A stretch of DNA of 61,288 nt from Chthoniobacteraceae bacterium (GTDB lineage Bacteria > Verrucomicrobiota > Verrucomicrobiia > Chthoniobacterales > Chthoniobacteraceae): contig CANJZW010000017.1 of NCBI GenBank assembly GCA_947479475.1, positions 1-61,288 of the forward strand. Reading direction: 5' to 3'. The translations under genes were made by a program, and so were the position numbers. Positions 26,429-34,887 of the stretch are shown one piece after another. The notes under the pieces are model-generated. The model did no database searches. It was given only the letters and a program-made list of their open reading frames with translations, and was not told the DNA's origin. Positions within the stretch are counted from its first letter, which is position 1. Every line of letters begins with the position of its first letter.

Positions 26429-27337
26429 TCAGAAGGGTTTGGAGACCAAAAAATGGAGGCCGGCCCAAGCGTGCCAGCCTGTGACAATGATCAGCGCAAG
26501 CGAGCTGGGGACGTGCAGCAAGAGCCAGCCGTGCAACCAGTGCTGGAACCTCGTCTGCAAATCCATCATCCGGCGGGATTGGCACCAGTTCTCCATGGCC
26601 GCCACGCGGGGCCGCCATTCGGAGCGAACGTTGATTCTCAGGTTCTTGAACATCTCAGCCGCATTCCGTTCGTTCCCAAGGCGGCAAGAGCCCGCGGACT
26701 TAAGCGTGAGATATGGCAGGCACTCCTCGTCCAAAAAACGGGCCAGAATCCTCGGGGAACCATCCCCGTCCACCCCCAAAGCGAGCGCTTCGGCCACATC
26801 CGCCCGCAACCGGCTGGCCTCCTCCAAAAGCTCTGCGCGCAGGAACGGGATTTGCTCGAAAACAACCTCCCTCTGCAGGCTGTTCTTCATCAGGGATGGC
26901 AAAAAGTGCTGCAGCACGACTCCAAAAACCCCACTGGCCATCACCACGGCGTAAAGGGCCACCAACCCGGTCGTGTGTGGCCCACCCAAGCGGAATCCAG
27001 AGTGCAAAAAGACAAGTGGCACGGTCAAAATCGTTAGCCACAGGTGCGCTTTCAACCAGGTTTGGACGCTTCCCAGCGGCCACAGTCTTTTCTTTTTCCG
27101 CACCCCCAAAGCCGCCGCGAACAGGAAAATCCCAAACGCCACACCCCCAAACAAAAGGCCAAGCGGCGTCCCTCCATAGGTGACGCTCGCGGGAGGCACC
27201 GGCCCTAGGAAAGAAGGGAGATGGAGTCCCAGAGGCAGAAAAACCACATGTTGGTTCGCTGCGTACAAGAGGGCAGCCAAAGCTGCCACCCCTGTCACAG
27301 TCAGAAACCATGGTAGGTGCGAACGATCGATCCTCAT
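26429..27337 (-). CDS. Dihaem cytochrome b-like membrane protein
   Basis: This is a 302-residue inner-membrane protein with about five helices. Helix 3 has the pair AHLW...FLHSG and the last helix LLHVP...GWHAW; in each case the two His are separated by 13 residues (HX13H), the arrangement used to ligate two stacked b haems in the cytochrome bc1/b6 fold. Between helices 4 and 5 there is a soluble loop of about 110 residues rich in Glu and Arg. ATG at 27337 is chosen; an upstream frame opening at 27466 crosses the divergent promoter region. It is the first gene of the minus-strand block and probably links the quinone pool to the decahaem cytochrome. No named family is certain. Confidence 0.85.
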   Translation of the reverse strand: MRIDRSHLPWFLTVTGVAALAALLYAANQHVVFLPLGLHLPSFLGPVPPASVTYGGTPLGLLFGGVAFGIFLFAAALGVRKKKRLWPLGSVQTWLKAHLWLTILTVPLVFLHSGFRLGGPHTTGLVALYAVVMASGVFGVVLQHFLPSLMKNSLQREVVFEQIPFLRAELLEEASRLRADVAEALALGVDGDGSPRILARFLDEECLPYLTLKSAGSCRLGNERNAAEMFKNLRINVRSEWRPRVAAMENWCQSRRMMDLQTRFQHWLHGWLLLHVPSSLALIIVTGWHAWAGLHFLVSKPF

Positions 27338-27541
27338 AAGGGCCAGCGGAAAACACTCGAAACAACGGCCTTCAATTCGAGGGCCGCATAAAGACTGGCG
27401 GGTTTTAAATAGATAAAGTACCTCATTGTAAAAAACAAACTTTCCTAAGAGTTTACTAACAATCACTAGGATACAGATGAGGCCTCCTGAATCTTACCGT
27501 CCAGCCTCACACAGGACAGAGGTGCCTCACTCGTTTGCCTT
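27338..27541. promoter_or_regulatory. Divergent promoter region of the cytochrome genes
   Basis: This 204-base AT-rich spacer lies between the minus-strand electron-transfer block and the plus-strand four-haem cytochrome. It must hold the block's promoter. A short inverted repeat AAACT...AGTTT is visible near 27435-27455. I cannot assign -35/-10 boxes or a regulator with confidence. Confidence 0.4.
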
Positions 27542-28702
27542 GTGCCAAAATTGGAAATGAAAGCTCTAACCCTTCTCTCACTGCTCAGCCTCTCACTCTC
27601 ATTCTCTGCGACCGCCGCCGATGGCGGAGAGATTGTCGCCAGCAGAAAGTTCACCGGCAACCAGTCCTGCGGCACCACGGGTTGCCATGGCGGCGGCACC
27701 CTCCACAACGAATCCATCATTTACGCGCGGAAAGACCCCCATGCGATCGCCCACGGGATTCTGGGCAAGGGAACTTCCCTCCGTATCGCCGAGGCTCTCG
27801 GCATCAAGGGAGACCCGATCAAGGACGTCCAGTGCAACGTTTGCCACTCCCCCATGCAGGGCGTCAGCGCCGACCTTTTTGTGAAAGATCTGAAGCCCGA
27901 TCTGGGCGTCGGCTGCGAGTCCTGCCACGGGGCAGCTGAAAACTGGCTGCGATTTCACACCCGCTCGGACGTGGTTTTCTCCCAAATCATCGCCGCCGGG
28001 ATGCGCGACCTCAACGACATCTACGGGCGCGCCAACTCCTGTGTGGGCTGCCACCTCAACCTGGACGATTCCCTGCGCAAAGCCGGCCATCCTGAACTCT
28101 TTTTCGAACTCGATGGCCAGTGTATGGCCCAGCCCCCGCACTACAAGGATGCCCGCCCCTCCCTCGGGCCCCGCTCTTGGCTGACAGGACAGGCAACGGC
28201 CCTTCGGGAAATGAGCTGGAAACTCTCCCAGAAAAACGACGAACACTTCCTCCCTCGCTGGAAGGCCTTAGTCTGGCTCCTGCAAAAAACGGAGCTCGGA
28301 AAAACCGAACTCCCCGCCACAGAAGCCTTCCCCGCCATGCAAAAGGCGGCTGACGAAATGGCGCGCAAAGCCTCCCAGAAGCTGTGGACCACCGCCGCCG
28401 TCCAAGCACAACTCCGCGAACTCTCCGCCCTCCACGGCGACTTCGAAGGCGCACAGTCGGACAAAACCCTGCTCCAAAGAAAAGCCGAAGTCCTCGTTCC
28501 AGCCCTGGACCGCCTCTGGCGCGACCTGCGCAAGGGCGGCGCACCCAACCAGTCTGAATGTGAAAGCGCCATCCAAACCCTTCATCTCCTCGCGATGGAT
28601 CATGAGGACTTTGACCCTGCCAAGTTTGCCAACACTTTGGGCCAGCTTAAGGTGGCCCTCTCGGCCACAGCGCAATCCACCCCCGCCCCAAAGCTTAAAT
28701 AA
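27542..28702 (+). CDS. Four-haem cytochrome c, cytochrome c554-like
   Basis: This is a 386-residue exported protein; residues 1-21 form a signal peptide (LTLLSLLSLSLSFSATAADG, first part). Four haem sites are visible in the first 170 residues: an unusual CX4CH (CGTTGCH near residue 42) and three normal ones (CNVCH, CESCH, CVGCH). The order and spacing fit the cytochrome c554 family. The C-terminal half (about 200-370) is haem-free and helical. It is divergent from the seven-gene block and should act as a soluble periplasmic carrier for it. The start could also be ATG at 27557 (MKALTLLS). Confidence 0.88.
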   Translation: MPKLEMKALTLLSLLSLSLSFSATAADGGEIVASRKFTGNQSCGTTGCHGGGTLHNESIIYARKDPHAIAHGILGKGTSLRIAEALGIKGDPIKDVQCNVCHSPMQGVSADLFVKDLKPDLGVGCESCHGAAENWLRFHTRSDVVFSQIIAAGMRDLNDIYGRANSCVGCHLNLDDSLRKAGHPELFFELDGQCMAQPPHYKDARPSLGPRSWLTGQATALREMSWKLSQKNDEHFLPRWKALVWLLQKTELGKTELPATEAFPAMQKAADEMARKASQKLWTTAAVQAQLRELSALHGDFEGAQSDKTLLQRKAEVLVPALDRLWRDLRKGGAPNQSECESAIQTLHLLAMDHEDFDPAKFANTLGQLKVALSATAQSTPAPKLK

Positions 28703-28808
28703 CTTCGCAGTTCTGCTACCCCGCAGCGAATGCGGCCAATAGCCGCCTCGACAAAAACCAGCCGTTACGGCGGTTGACTCTCTGTTCCGCTTTTGCCATC
28801 CTGTGCTT

Positions 28809-29411
28809 ATGAACCGTTCCCTCCCGATCGCTTCGCTCCTTCTGGCGGCGCCCGTCCTCCTGAGTTTCACTAGCTGCGATACCGTTTATTCGCGGACTTA
28901 TTCGTACCAGAAGACCCAGTTTGCGGTGATCACAAAGAGGGACGGCACACAGGTCCTCCAGAAGAGCTACAAGTTTGAGCCGTACGAACAGGTCGCCATG
29001 GCGCGGGCTGAAATGGATAAAGAAAAGCGCGAAGTGGACCGGTTGAGGATGGCCGCGCAAAGCTCCCAAAAAACGTCTGCCGACCGCATCGGCACAGATT
29101 CGCCCTCCCTCAGAATGGACTCCGGCTTGGACGGAGGATTGGGAAGCTTGAGCGGCTCAGCTTCCATCCCCGGTCTGGACGCTCCTTCGGGTGGAGCGGC
29201 CGCAAAGTCCAGCGGTATTCCCGGATTGGATACTCCTTCGATGTCGGGAGCGCCTTCAATGTCCGGAGCTCCTTCGATGTCCGGAGCGCCTTCAATGTCC
29301 GGAGCTTCCATGGAAGGTTCCAGCATGATGGCGCCTGCGGGCGGGATGGCGCCGGCTCCTGCTGCGGGAGCACCACCAAAGCCCGCGACCACAATGCTCC
29401 CAGGCCTTTGA
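28809..29411 (+). CDS. Lipoprotein with Ser-Met-Ser-Gly-Ala-Pro repeats
   Basis: This is a 200-residue exported protein. The signal sequence (IASLLLAAPVLLSFTSC) ends in a lipobox-like FTSC, so it is probably lipidated. Residues 20-80 are charged and helical; residues 140-175 hold four copies of a six-residue SMSGAP repeat, and the tail is Ala/Pro/Met-rich. ATG at 28809 is preferred over a GTG six bases earlier. I recognise no family. It precedes the FHA-kinase by 67 bases on the same strand. Confidence 0.75.
   Translation: MNRSLPIASLLLAAPVLLSFTSCDTVYSRTYSYQKTQFAVITKRDGTQVLQKSYKFEPYEQVAMARAEMDKEKREVDRLRMAAQSSQKTSADRIGTDSPSLRMDSGLDGGLGSLSGSASIPGLDAPSGGAAAKSSGIPGLDTPSMSGAPSMSGAPSMSGAPSMSGASMEGSSMMAPAGGMAPAPAAGAPPKPATTMLPGL
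29239..29312 (+). repeat. 18-base tandem repeat in lipoprotein gene
   Basis: About four copies of an 18-base unit encode Ser-Met-Ser-Gly-Ala-Pro in the 28809 lipoprotein. Near-identity of the copies suggests recent expansion by slippage. Confidence 0.8.
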
Positions 29412-29478
29412 GCCTCTCCTCTGCCCTCAAATTTAGGGGGCGTTCAGGAATCAGTTTCGGCAGCTTCGAAACTGGATT

Positions 29479-31542
29479 ATGCCAACCTCCCCTCTTTCTT
29501 CCACACCCGAGGCGGATGTTGATGCGGCTGCACTTCAGGTAGACGTCCAAGTTTGGATCGGCGCAGAGTGCAGGGTCATCTATAGCCTGGCCACCGGGGT
29601 CTACCTGATCGGCAGCGATTCCAGTTGCCATCTGCAAATCGAGGCGGACCGCATCGACCGCATGCACGCGAGACTCTCCTTTCTCGGCCACAGACTCACG
29701 ATCGAAGATTTGGAGAGTGAGGGCGGAGTTTTTATCGGGGGGGTTCGAACAAGCCTGCCGACGCCCATTCAGAACGGCACGGAAGTACACCTTGGAGCGG
29801 CCAGACTGCTTTTTGAGTTCAGCGCTCAAACCCTCGTGCGTATCAGAGAGGAACTCAACGACGTCAGCCTTGGCCTAAAGGCGATACGCAGCGGAATCAC
29901 GCAGGAAACGCATCAAGTGGATGGAATGCTTGGGGAGGGAGGCATGGGCCTCGTCCTCAAGGCCCGCGACCAGCGCGTGCAACGCTCTGTGGCGATGAAA
30001 GTATTGCGCAGCGGCAACGAATTTTCCGCCGACAAGCTTCTGCGTTTCGTGGGCGAAGCCCAGCTCACCGGACAACTCGAGCACCCCAATATCGTTCCCG
30101 TCTACCAACTTGGCATCACCGCGGACGAAGAGGTGTTTTACACCATGAAACACGTGAAAGGGCAGACCCTGGATGCGGTCCTCAAAAAACTCCGCCAAGG
30201 CGATGCCGATACGTGCCTGCACTTTCCACTTTCCGCCCTCGTAACGGCTTTCTTGAAAGTCACCGACGCGATGGCTTTTGCCCACTCCCACAACGTAATC
30301 CACCGGGATTTGAAACCCGGCAACATCATGTTAGGCGCCTTCGGGGAGGTTCTGGTCATGGACTGGGGACTAGCCAAACGGCTCACCGACACCGCCGGCC
30401 AACCCTCGGCCGCCAGCACCGTCGAATTCCCCCTCCAGCTTCCTTCGGAGGGACGATTCGAAACGGTTGAGGGTTCGGTCATTGGAACACCACCCTTCCT
30501 CTCCCCCGAACAAGCCGCTGGTAAGGCGGATCTTGATACCCGCTCCGATATTTTTGTGCTGGGGATGATTTTGTACGAAATTCTCGCGCTCAGGCCCCCC
30601 GTGGAACTGTACGACAGCAGCCAGGTCATCGAGGCGATTCGCTCCGGCAAAATCATTCCCTTGGAGGAACGAATCCTGATGCCGGGCGAATTTGGAGAAC
30701 CGCCCCCGGAATTGATCCATTGCCCCCGAGGCCTGCTCCCCGAGGGTCTCACCGCCGTGGTCCAAAAGGCGATGCGCCACATCCCCTCAGAACGTTACCA
30801 AACCGTGGAGGCCTTGCAGGCGGATATTATCGCCTGCCAAAACGGGTTCGCCCCTACCGCAGAGCAGGCGGGGTGGATTCGCCAACTCCAGCTTCTCCTC
30901 GGCCGCCGCCGCCGCGAGGCGCTCACCGTGGTTGCCTTCCTCGTTTTCTCCCAACTGCTGCTGACTTATTTCTTGGGCAGGATCGCCTCCGACCGCAAAA
31001 TCCTCCGCAACAGCGAGAGCGCCCTGGGCTCGAGTCTGCAGGAGGTGAAAGCCGCCAACCAACGACTCGAACAAATCGTCTTCCAGTTGCGAGCCACCGC
31101 AGACGTCAACTACCGAGACGCCATTTTGCAACTGCGACAAAAACGTCCCGCCCAAGCCCTTGAACAGATCAACCTGGCACTCGTGGGGGTTGCGGACTCC
31201 CCTGAACGGCAAGCCAAGTACCTCATCGTGCACGGACACGCCAACACCCAACTCGGCTTTTATTCCGAGGCACTCGACGACTACCGGCAGGTCGCCCACC
31301 TTGCGCCCGCCGCCCTTCCCATCAGCGAAATTGAAACCGACCTCGCTCGCGCCCTCGATGACGGCTTTCGGCCGCAGCAGGGCTGGCCTTGGGAGAAAAT
31401 CCATCTCGCCCCCTCCGCAAAACCCACCGCCATCACGCGCCTTCAGGAAACCCCGCCCTTGCCCCACTCGCAAATTCCGGCAGACCCCAAAATCAAACCA
31501 ACCCCTCCCATGCCGACTTTCAGGACTCCCCCTCAAAACTAA
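29479..31542 (+). CDS. Ser/Thr protein kinase with N-terminal FHA domain and TPR-like tail
   Basis: This is a 687-residue membrane-linked kinase. An FHA phosphothreonine-binding domain (about 25-115; IGSDSSCHLQI, RMHARLSF) comes first, then a Hanks-type kinase (about 148-440) with the Gly loop LGEGGMGLV, Lys in SVAMKVL, catalytic HRDLKPGN, and DWG in place of the usual DFG. GTPPFLSPEQ replaces the APE region. One transmembrane helix follows (about 475-497), then a coiled-coil/TPR-like part (about 520-640). FHA fused directly ahead of the kinase is the less common order and suggests self-regulation by phosphothreonine. DWG is seen in several bacterial Pkn kinases that are active, so activity is likely. 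Targets unknown. Confidence 0.92.
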   Translation: MPTSPLSSTPEADVDAAALQVDVQVWIGAECRVIYSLATGVYLIGSDSSCHLQIEADRIDRMHARLSFLGHRLTIEDLESEGGVFIGGVRTSLPTPIQNGTEVHLGAARLLFEFSAQTLVRIREELNDVSLGLKAIRSGITQETHQVDGMLGEGGMGLVLKARDQRVQRSVAMKVLRSGNEFSADKLLRFVGEAQLTGQLEHPNIVPVYQLGITADEEVFYTMKHVKGQTLDAVLKKLRQGDADTCLHFPLSALVTAFLKVTDAMAFAHSHNVIHRDLKPGNIMLGAFGEVLVMDWGLAKRLTDTAGQPSAASTVEFPLQLPSEGRFETVEGSVIGTPPFLSPEQAAGKADLDTRSDIFVLGMILYEILALRPPVELYDSSQVIEAIRSGKIIPLEERILMPGEFGEPPPELIHCPRGLLPEGLTAVVQKAMRHIPSERYQTVEALQADIIACQNGFAPTAEQAGWIRQLQLLLGRRRREALTVVAFLVFSQLLLTYFLGRIASDRKILRNSESALGSSLQEVKAANQRLEQIVFQLRATADVNYRDAILQLRQKRPAQALEQINLALVGVADSPERQAKYLIVHGHANTQLGFYSEALDDYRQVAHLAPAALPISEIETDLARALDDGFRPQQGWPWEKIHLAPSAKPTAITRLQETPPLPHSQIPADPKIKPTPPMPTFRTPPQN

Positions 31543-31630
31543 TTCCCCTCCTTTCCCTGCAGATTCTGCTATCAGCAAACGTTGATTTGCCCGATAAACA
31601 CCCCTTCGGCCTCCCCATTTATTTTATCCC

Positions 31631-33262
31631 ATGAGCGATCCGCTCTCCTCACTCGACCTCAAGTTCCTGCCCGACTGGCTCAAAGACACCACCGCACCCA
31701 AAAAGTACGCGGATCACCCGGGAGCGTCCCCCCGTGATACACGCGACAACTTTTCAAGGGGAGGCCAGGGACAGGGTGGACCGCGCAGAGATGGCGGCGG
31801 CGGCGGACCCCGTCGCGATGGGGGACCAGGTGGGCGCAAAGACGATCGCCGCAGCGGCCCACCAAGCCGAGGCCCGCGCCAAGATTCCCGAGGCGACGAC
31901 CGCCGCCACGAACCGCGGCCTGCACCTTCGCGCCCCGAAACGCTTCCGGTTCCCGTCAAAATCCAATTTCTGCCCGAACCCAACGCCGCAGCCAACATCG
32001 CCAAGCAAATCCGCCAAAGCGCCAAGGCCTACCCCCTTTTCGGCACAGCGCGCATGTTCCTGGAGAAACCAGAACGCCATGCGCTCCGGATCACCTCGAC
32101 AGACGCCGCCCATCCCCTTTACCAACTCGACAACGGGCCCATCGGGTTTGATCCCGCGCTCTTGGATCGAAACGCGTTCCGGACACTCTGGCAGGAGTAT
32201 TACAAAGAAGAAGTCACCGAAGTGGAGCCGCCAAAGGGCAACTACACCAGCGTGGCTCTTTGCCGTTCCACAGGCACTCTCCTCGGCCCAACCAGCTACC
32301 ACGCCTACCAGGTCGCCCTCCGGCGCCTTTACGAAGAGCGTTTCAGCAGGCGCATGAGTTTCCCCGAGTTTCAACGCTCCGAAGTCGAACTCGTCACTTC
32401 CGAAGAAGCCGTGGCCGATTGGAAGGCTGAGGTCAGCAAGCAGACCGCGTTCGTCACCCTCAAGGAAGCCGAGCCCCTTCAATTCAAAACGCTTCAAGAG
32501 GCCGAAGCCCATTTCAGAAAGCACTACCTTCCGAAACTCTTAAAGAAGGCAACCACGCTGGAATGCAGTGGCAAAGCAGCCCGTGACCTCCCCGAACGCC
32601 CCCTTCTCAATGCTGCGCGAGAAGCCTTCGATAAGGAACTCGCCTACCCGGGCGGCCTCGTCCACGGCCTGCGCAGCTTCTTTGACGAACAGGGCATTCA
32701 GGTCTTTAAACACCGCAAACGCGTCCTCTATGTCTCCGCCGTCCGCCCCAAACGTGCCTCCGATACCGCTGGCTTTGCAGACGGACCGGCCACCCTTTTG
32801 AGCGTCATAGGCGAATCCCCTCGGATCACCAAAAGAGATCTGGCCATCAAGATTATCGGCGCCACAAATCCCGACGAACCGGAAACCCCGGAACACGCCG
32901 CCCGCAAGACCCAACTCGCTTCCGACCTGCACTACCTCATCCATGCAGGGCATGTTCTCGAGTTCGCGGATGGCCGCCTCGACTTGCCCCTCGCCCCCAC
33001 GCCGCCGAGCGGCAAAGGCGGTGCCGCAAACCCCGAGGCCGAAGACCTTACGGAAGAAGATTCCGAAGAGGCTTCCGAAGAGCCCTTCACGCCAGAAGCC
33101 GCCATTGAGACCGTTGAAGCAGATCAAACGGTTGACGCCGTCGAAGCGGTCACGGCCCCTGAAACGGTTGCAACCGTTGAAAGCAGCGCGATGGAAACGG
33201 AACCGGAGACGGCCCCAGCCTCCCTCCCCCGGGAACCTGAGACGCCTCAGGAAAACGCCTAG
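31631..33262 (+). CDS. Conserved unknown protein with Gly/Arg-rich disordered region
   Basis: This is a 543-residue cytoplasmic protein. Residues 1-30 carry a conserved-looking FLPDWLKD motif. Residues 38-105 are a Gly/Arg/Asp-rich low-complexity stretch like RNA-binding RGG regions. Residues 110-400 form a globular part (IQFLPEPNAAANIAKQIRQS, YPLFGTARMFLEKPERHALR), and the last 90 residues are acidic. I have the impression of a protein kept in Verrucomicrobiota, but no function is known to me. The RGG-like part and globular core suggest nucleic-acid binding; this is inference. It lies 88 bases after the kinase gene. Confidence 0.82.
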   Translation: MSDPLSSLDLKFLPDWLKDTTAPKKYADHPGASPRDTRDNFSRGGQGQGGPRRDGGGGGPRRDGGPGGRKDDRRSGPPSRGPRQDSRGDDRRHEPRPAPSRPETLPVPVKIQFLPEPNAAANIAKQIRQSAKAYPLFGTARMFLEKPERHALRITSTDAAHPLYQLDNGPIGFDPALLDRNAFRTLWQEYYKEEVTEVEPPKGNYTSVALCRSTGTLLGPTSYHAYQVALRRLYEERFSRRMSFPEFQRSEVELVTSEEAVADWKAEVSKQTAFVTLKEAEPLQFKTLQEAEAHFRKHYLPKLLKKATTLECSGKAARDLPERPLLNAAREAFDKELAYPGGLVHGLRSFFDEQGIQVFKHRKRVLYVSAVRPKRASDTAGFADGPATLLSVIGESPRITKRDLAIKIIGATNPDEPETPEHAARKTQLASDLHYLIHAGHVLEFADGRLDLPLAPTPPSGKGGAANPEAEDLTEEDSEEASEEPFTPEAAIETVEADQTVDAVEAVTAPETVATVESSAMETEPETAPASLPREPETPQENA

Positions 33263-33336
33263 CCAGACTTATAGGGGGCGGTGCCGCATGGCCGCCTCCA
33301 TTTATTGACCCCCTTTGGACCGTTTCTTGGCCCCCC

Positions 33337-33383
33337 TCAAAGAAGGCTAAGCCATCCCCTTGGGATCCGGCGCCCTTCTTTGA
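33337..33383. terminator. Nested inverted repeat between convergent genes
   Basis: Outer arms TCAAAGAAGG (33337-33346) and CCTTCTTTGA (33374-33383) enclose an inner hairpin ATCCC/GGGAT (33354-33366). It lies between convergent stops at 33262 and 33392 and may terminate both transcripts. No long T-run is present. Confidence 0.5.
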
Positions 33384-33391
33384 CTTCCTTC

Positions 33392-34729
33392 CTAGTCGTC
33401 TGTTTTCTTTGCCCGCCTGAAGCGAACCTCCAGAACCCTCCGACCGTCCGCCTTGGTCACGGTGACTTCGAAAGGTTCCACCCGCACCTGATCGCCCACC
33501 GAAGGCAGATTGCCCGCCAGGTGCGTGACATAGCCACCCACGGTGCTGACGTCTTCGCTTTCCAGATCCAGCCCGGCAAGATCCTTTAATTCATAGAGGG
33601 CCATGCCCCCGTCCACGACAAATTCATCCGCATTAACGCGTTTGAATTCTGGCAATTCCGTGTCGAACTCGTCCTGAATATCCCCGACAATTTCAGCAAG
33701 AACATTGTCAAGGGTCACCACTCCCACCGTCCCGCCGTATTCGTCCACCACAAGAGCGAGGTGCGCGTGTTTGCTCAAAAAGAAAGTCAGCAACCTCTCC
33801 AGCGGCATCATCTCCGGCACAGGCAAAATCTCCCGCTTCGAACGCATCAGATCCGGTTGAATCTCGCGCATCTCCACAAGCAAATCCTTGATATGCACAA
33901 GACCGGTGGCGTTGTCCAAATGCCCTTCGCACACCGGAAACCGCGTGTGCCGCGACTCCACCGCGCGTTTGAGATTTTCCTCGAACGTGTCCTCCGTGTT
34001 AAGGAAAATCACCTCCTTACGGGGCGTGGTGATATCCCGCACAACGCGTTTCCTGAGATCCAGCGCGTTGATAAGGATTTCCTTGCCGATGGGCGTAACC
34101 TGCCTGGCATCCTCGCTCTCGGTCAAAATCACCCGCAACTCCTCCTCGGAATGCGCCAGTTCATGCTCCCCCACGGGACTAATTCGCAGAATTTTGCGCA
34201 AAAAAACGTTGGCAGAGGCGTTCAAAAACCAGATCGCGGGGCGGAAAATCTGGTAGAACAAAGCCAGCGGTACACTGACCCACACGGTGGTGGGTACGGG
34301 CTTGGAAATGGCCAGCGTTTTGGGTGCCAGTTCCCCTAGAACAATGTGGAGAAACGTGATCACAGCGAAGGCCAGCCCCACTGAAACCGTATGCAGCACC
34401 GTTTCCGATGAAACCCCAATCATCTGGAGCAGCGGCATGATGAGCCGCGCCATACACGGTTCGCCCACCCATCCCAAGGCCAGGCTCGCCAGCGTAATCC
34501 CCAACTGCGTTGCGGAGAGGTACGCATCCAGGTTTTCAGTCACCTCGATGGCCCGCCTCGCCTTTTTGTCGCCCGAAGCTTCAAGGGCCTCCAGTTGGCT
34601 GGACCGGACCTTGACGATCGCGAATTCTGAAGCGACGAAAAAACCGTTCAGTCCGACAAGGACTAGAACTGCGCTTAATTGAAAAAATACTGGAATCCCC
34701 TGCGGGTCCGAACCAACTTCTGATGACAT
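33392..34729 (-). CDS. CNNM/CorC-HlyC family membrane protein with CBS domains
   Basis: This is a 445-residue inner-membrane protein. An N-terminal DUF21/CNNM domain has four hydrophobic segments (LSAVLVLVGLNGFFVASEFA with the EF-A signature; LGITLASLALGWVGEP). A CBS pair spans about 215-345, and the C-terminal CorC_HlyC domain about 365-440 (FVVDGGMALYELKDLAGLD). Related proteins export or sense Mg2+ or other divalent cations; some are miscalled haemolysins. ATG at 34729 is chosen because it starts right before the first helix; the upstream opening adds unrelated residues. It follows S14 on the same strand after a strong terminator, so it probably has its own promoter. Confidence 0.92.
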   Translation of the reverse strand: MSSEVGSDPQGIPVFFQLSAVLVLVGLNGFFVASEFAIVKVRSSQLEALEASGDKKARRAIEVTENLDAYLSATQLGITLASLALGWVGEPCMARLIMPLLQMIGVSSETVLHTVSVGLAFAVITFLHIVLGELAPKTLAISKPVPTTVWVSVPLALFYQIFRPAIWFLNASANVFLRKILRISPVGEHELAHSEEELRVILTESEDARQVTPIGKEILINALDLRKRVVRDITTPRKEVIFLNTEDTFEENLKRAVESRHTRFPVCEGHLDNATGLVHIKDLLVEMREIQPDLMRSKREILPVPEMMPLERLLTFFLSKHAHLALVVDEYGGTVGVVTLDNVLAEIVGDIQDEFDTELPEFKRVNADEFVVDGGMALYELKDLAGLDLESEDVSTVGGYVTHLAGNLPSVGDQVRVEPFEVTVTKADGRRVLEVRFRRAKKTDD

Positions 34730-34798
34730 ACTTGAGCGCTTGAACAGCGCGAACACTAGACGAACACTGTTTAATTCAGTGCTCTCACAAAATACAGA

Positions 34799-34840
34799 CA
34801 AAAAAGAACCGAGTCACAGGAACTCCCTGCGACTCGGTTC
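34799..34840 (-). terminator. Rho-independent terminator of rpsN
   Basis: Read on the minus strand, arms GAACCGAGTCGCAGG and CCTGTGACTCGGTTC (one mismatch, 5-base loop) are followed by TTTTTT. It lies 48 bases past the S14 stop. Confidence 0.88.
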
Positions 34841-34887
34841 TCGCGAAATCAAAAATCAAAAACCGAACAAGCCTACCAACCGGAGGC

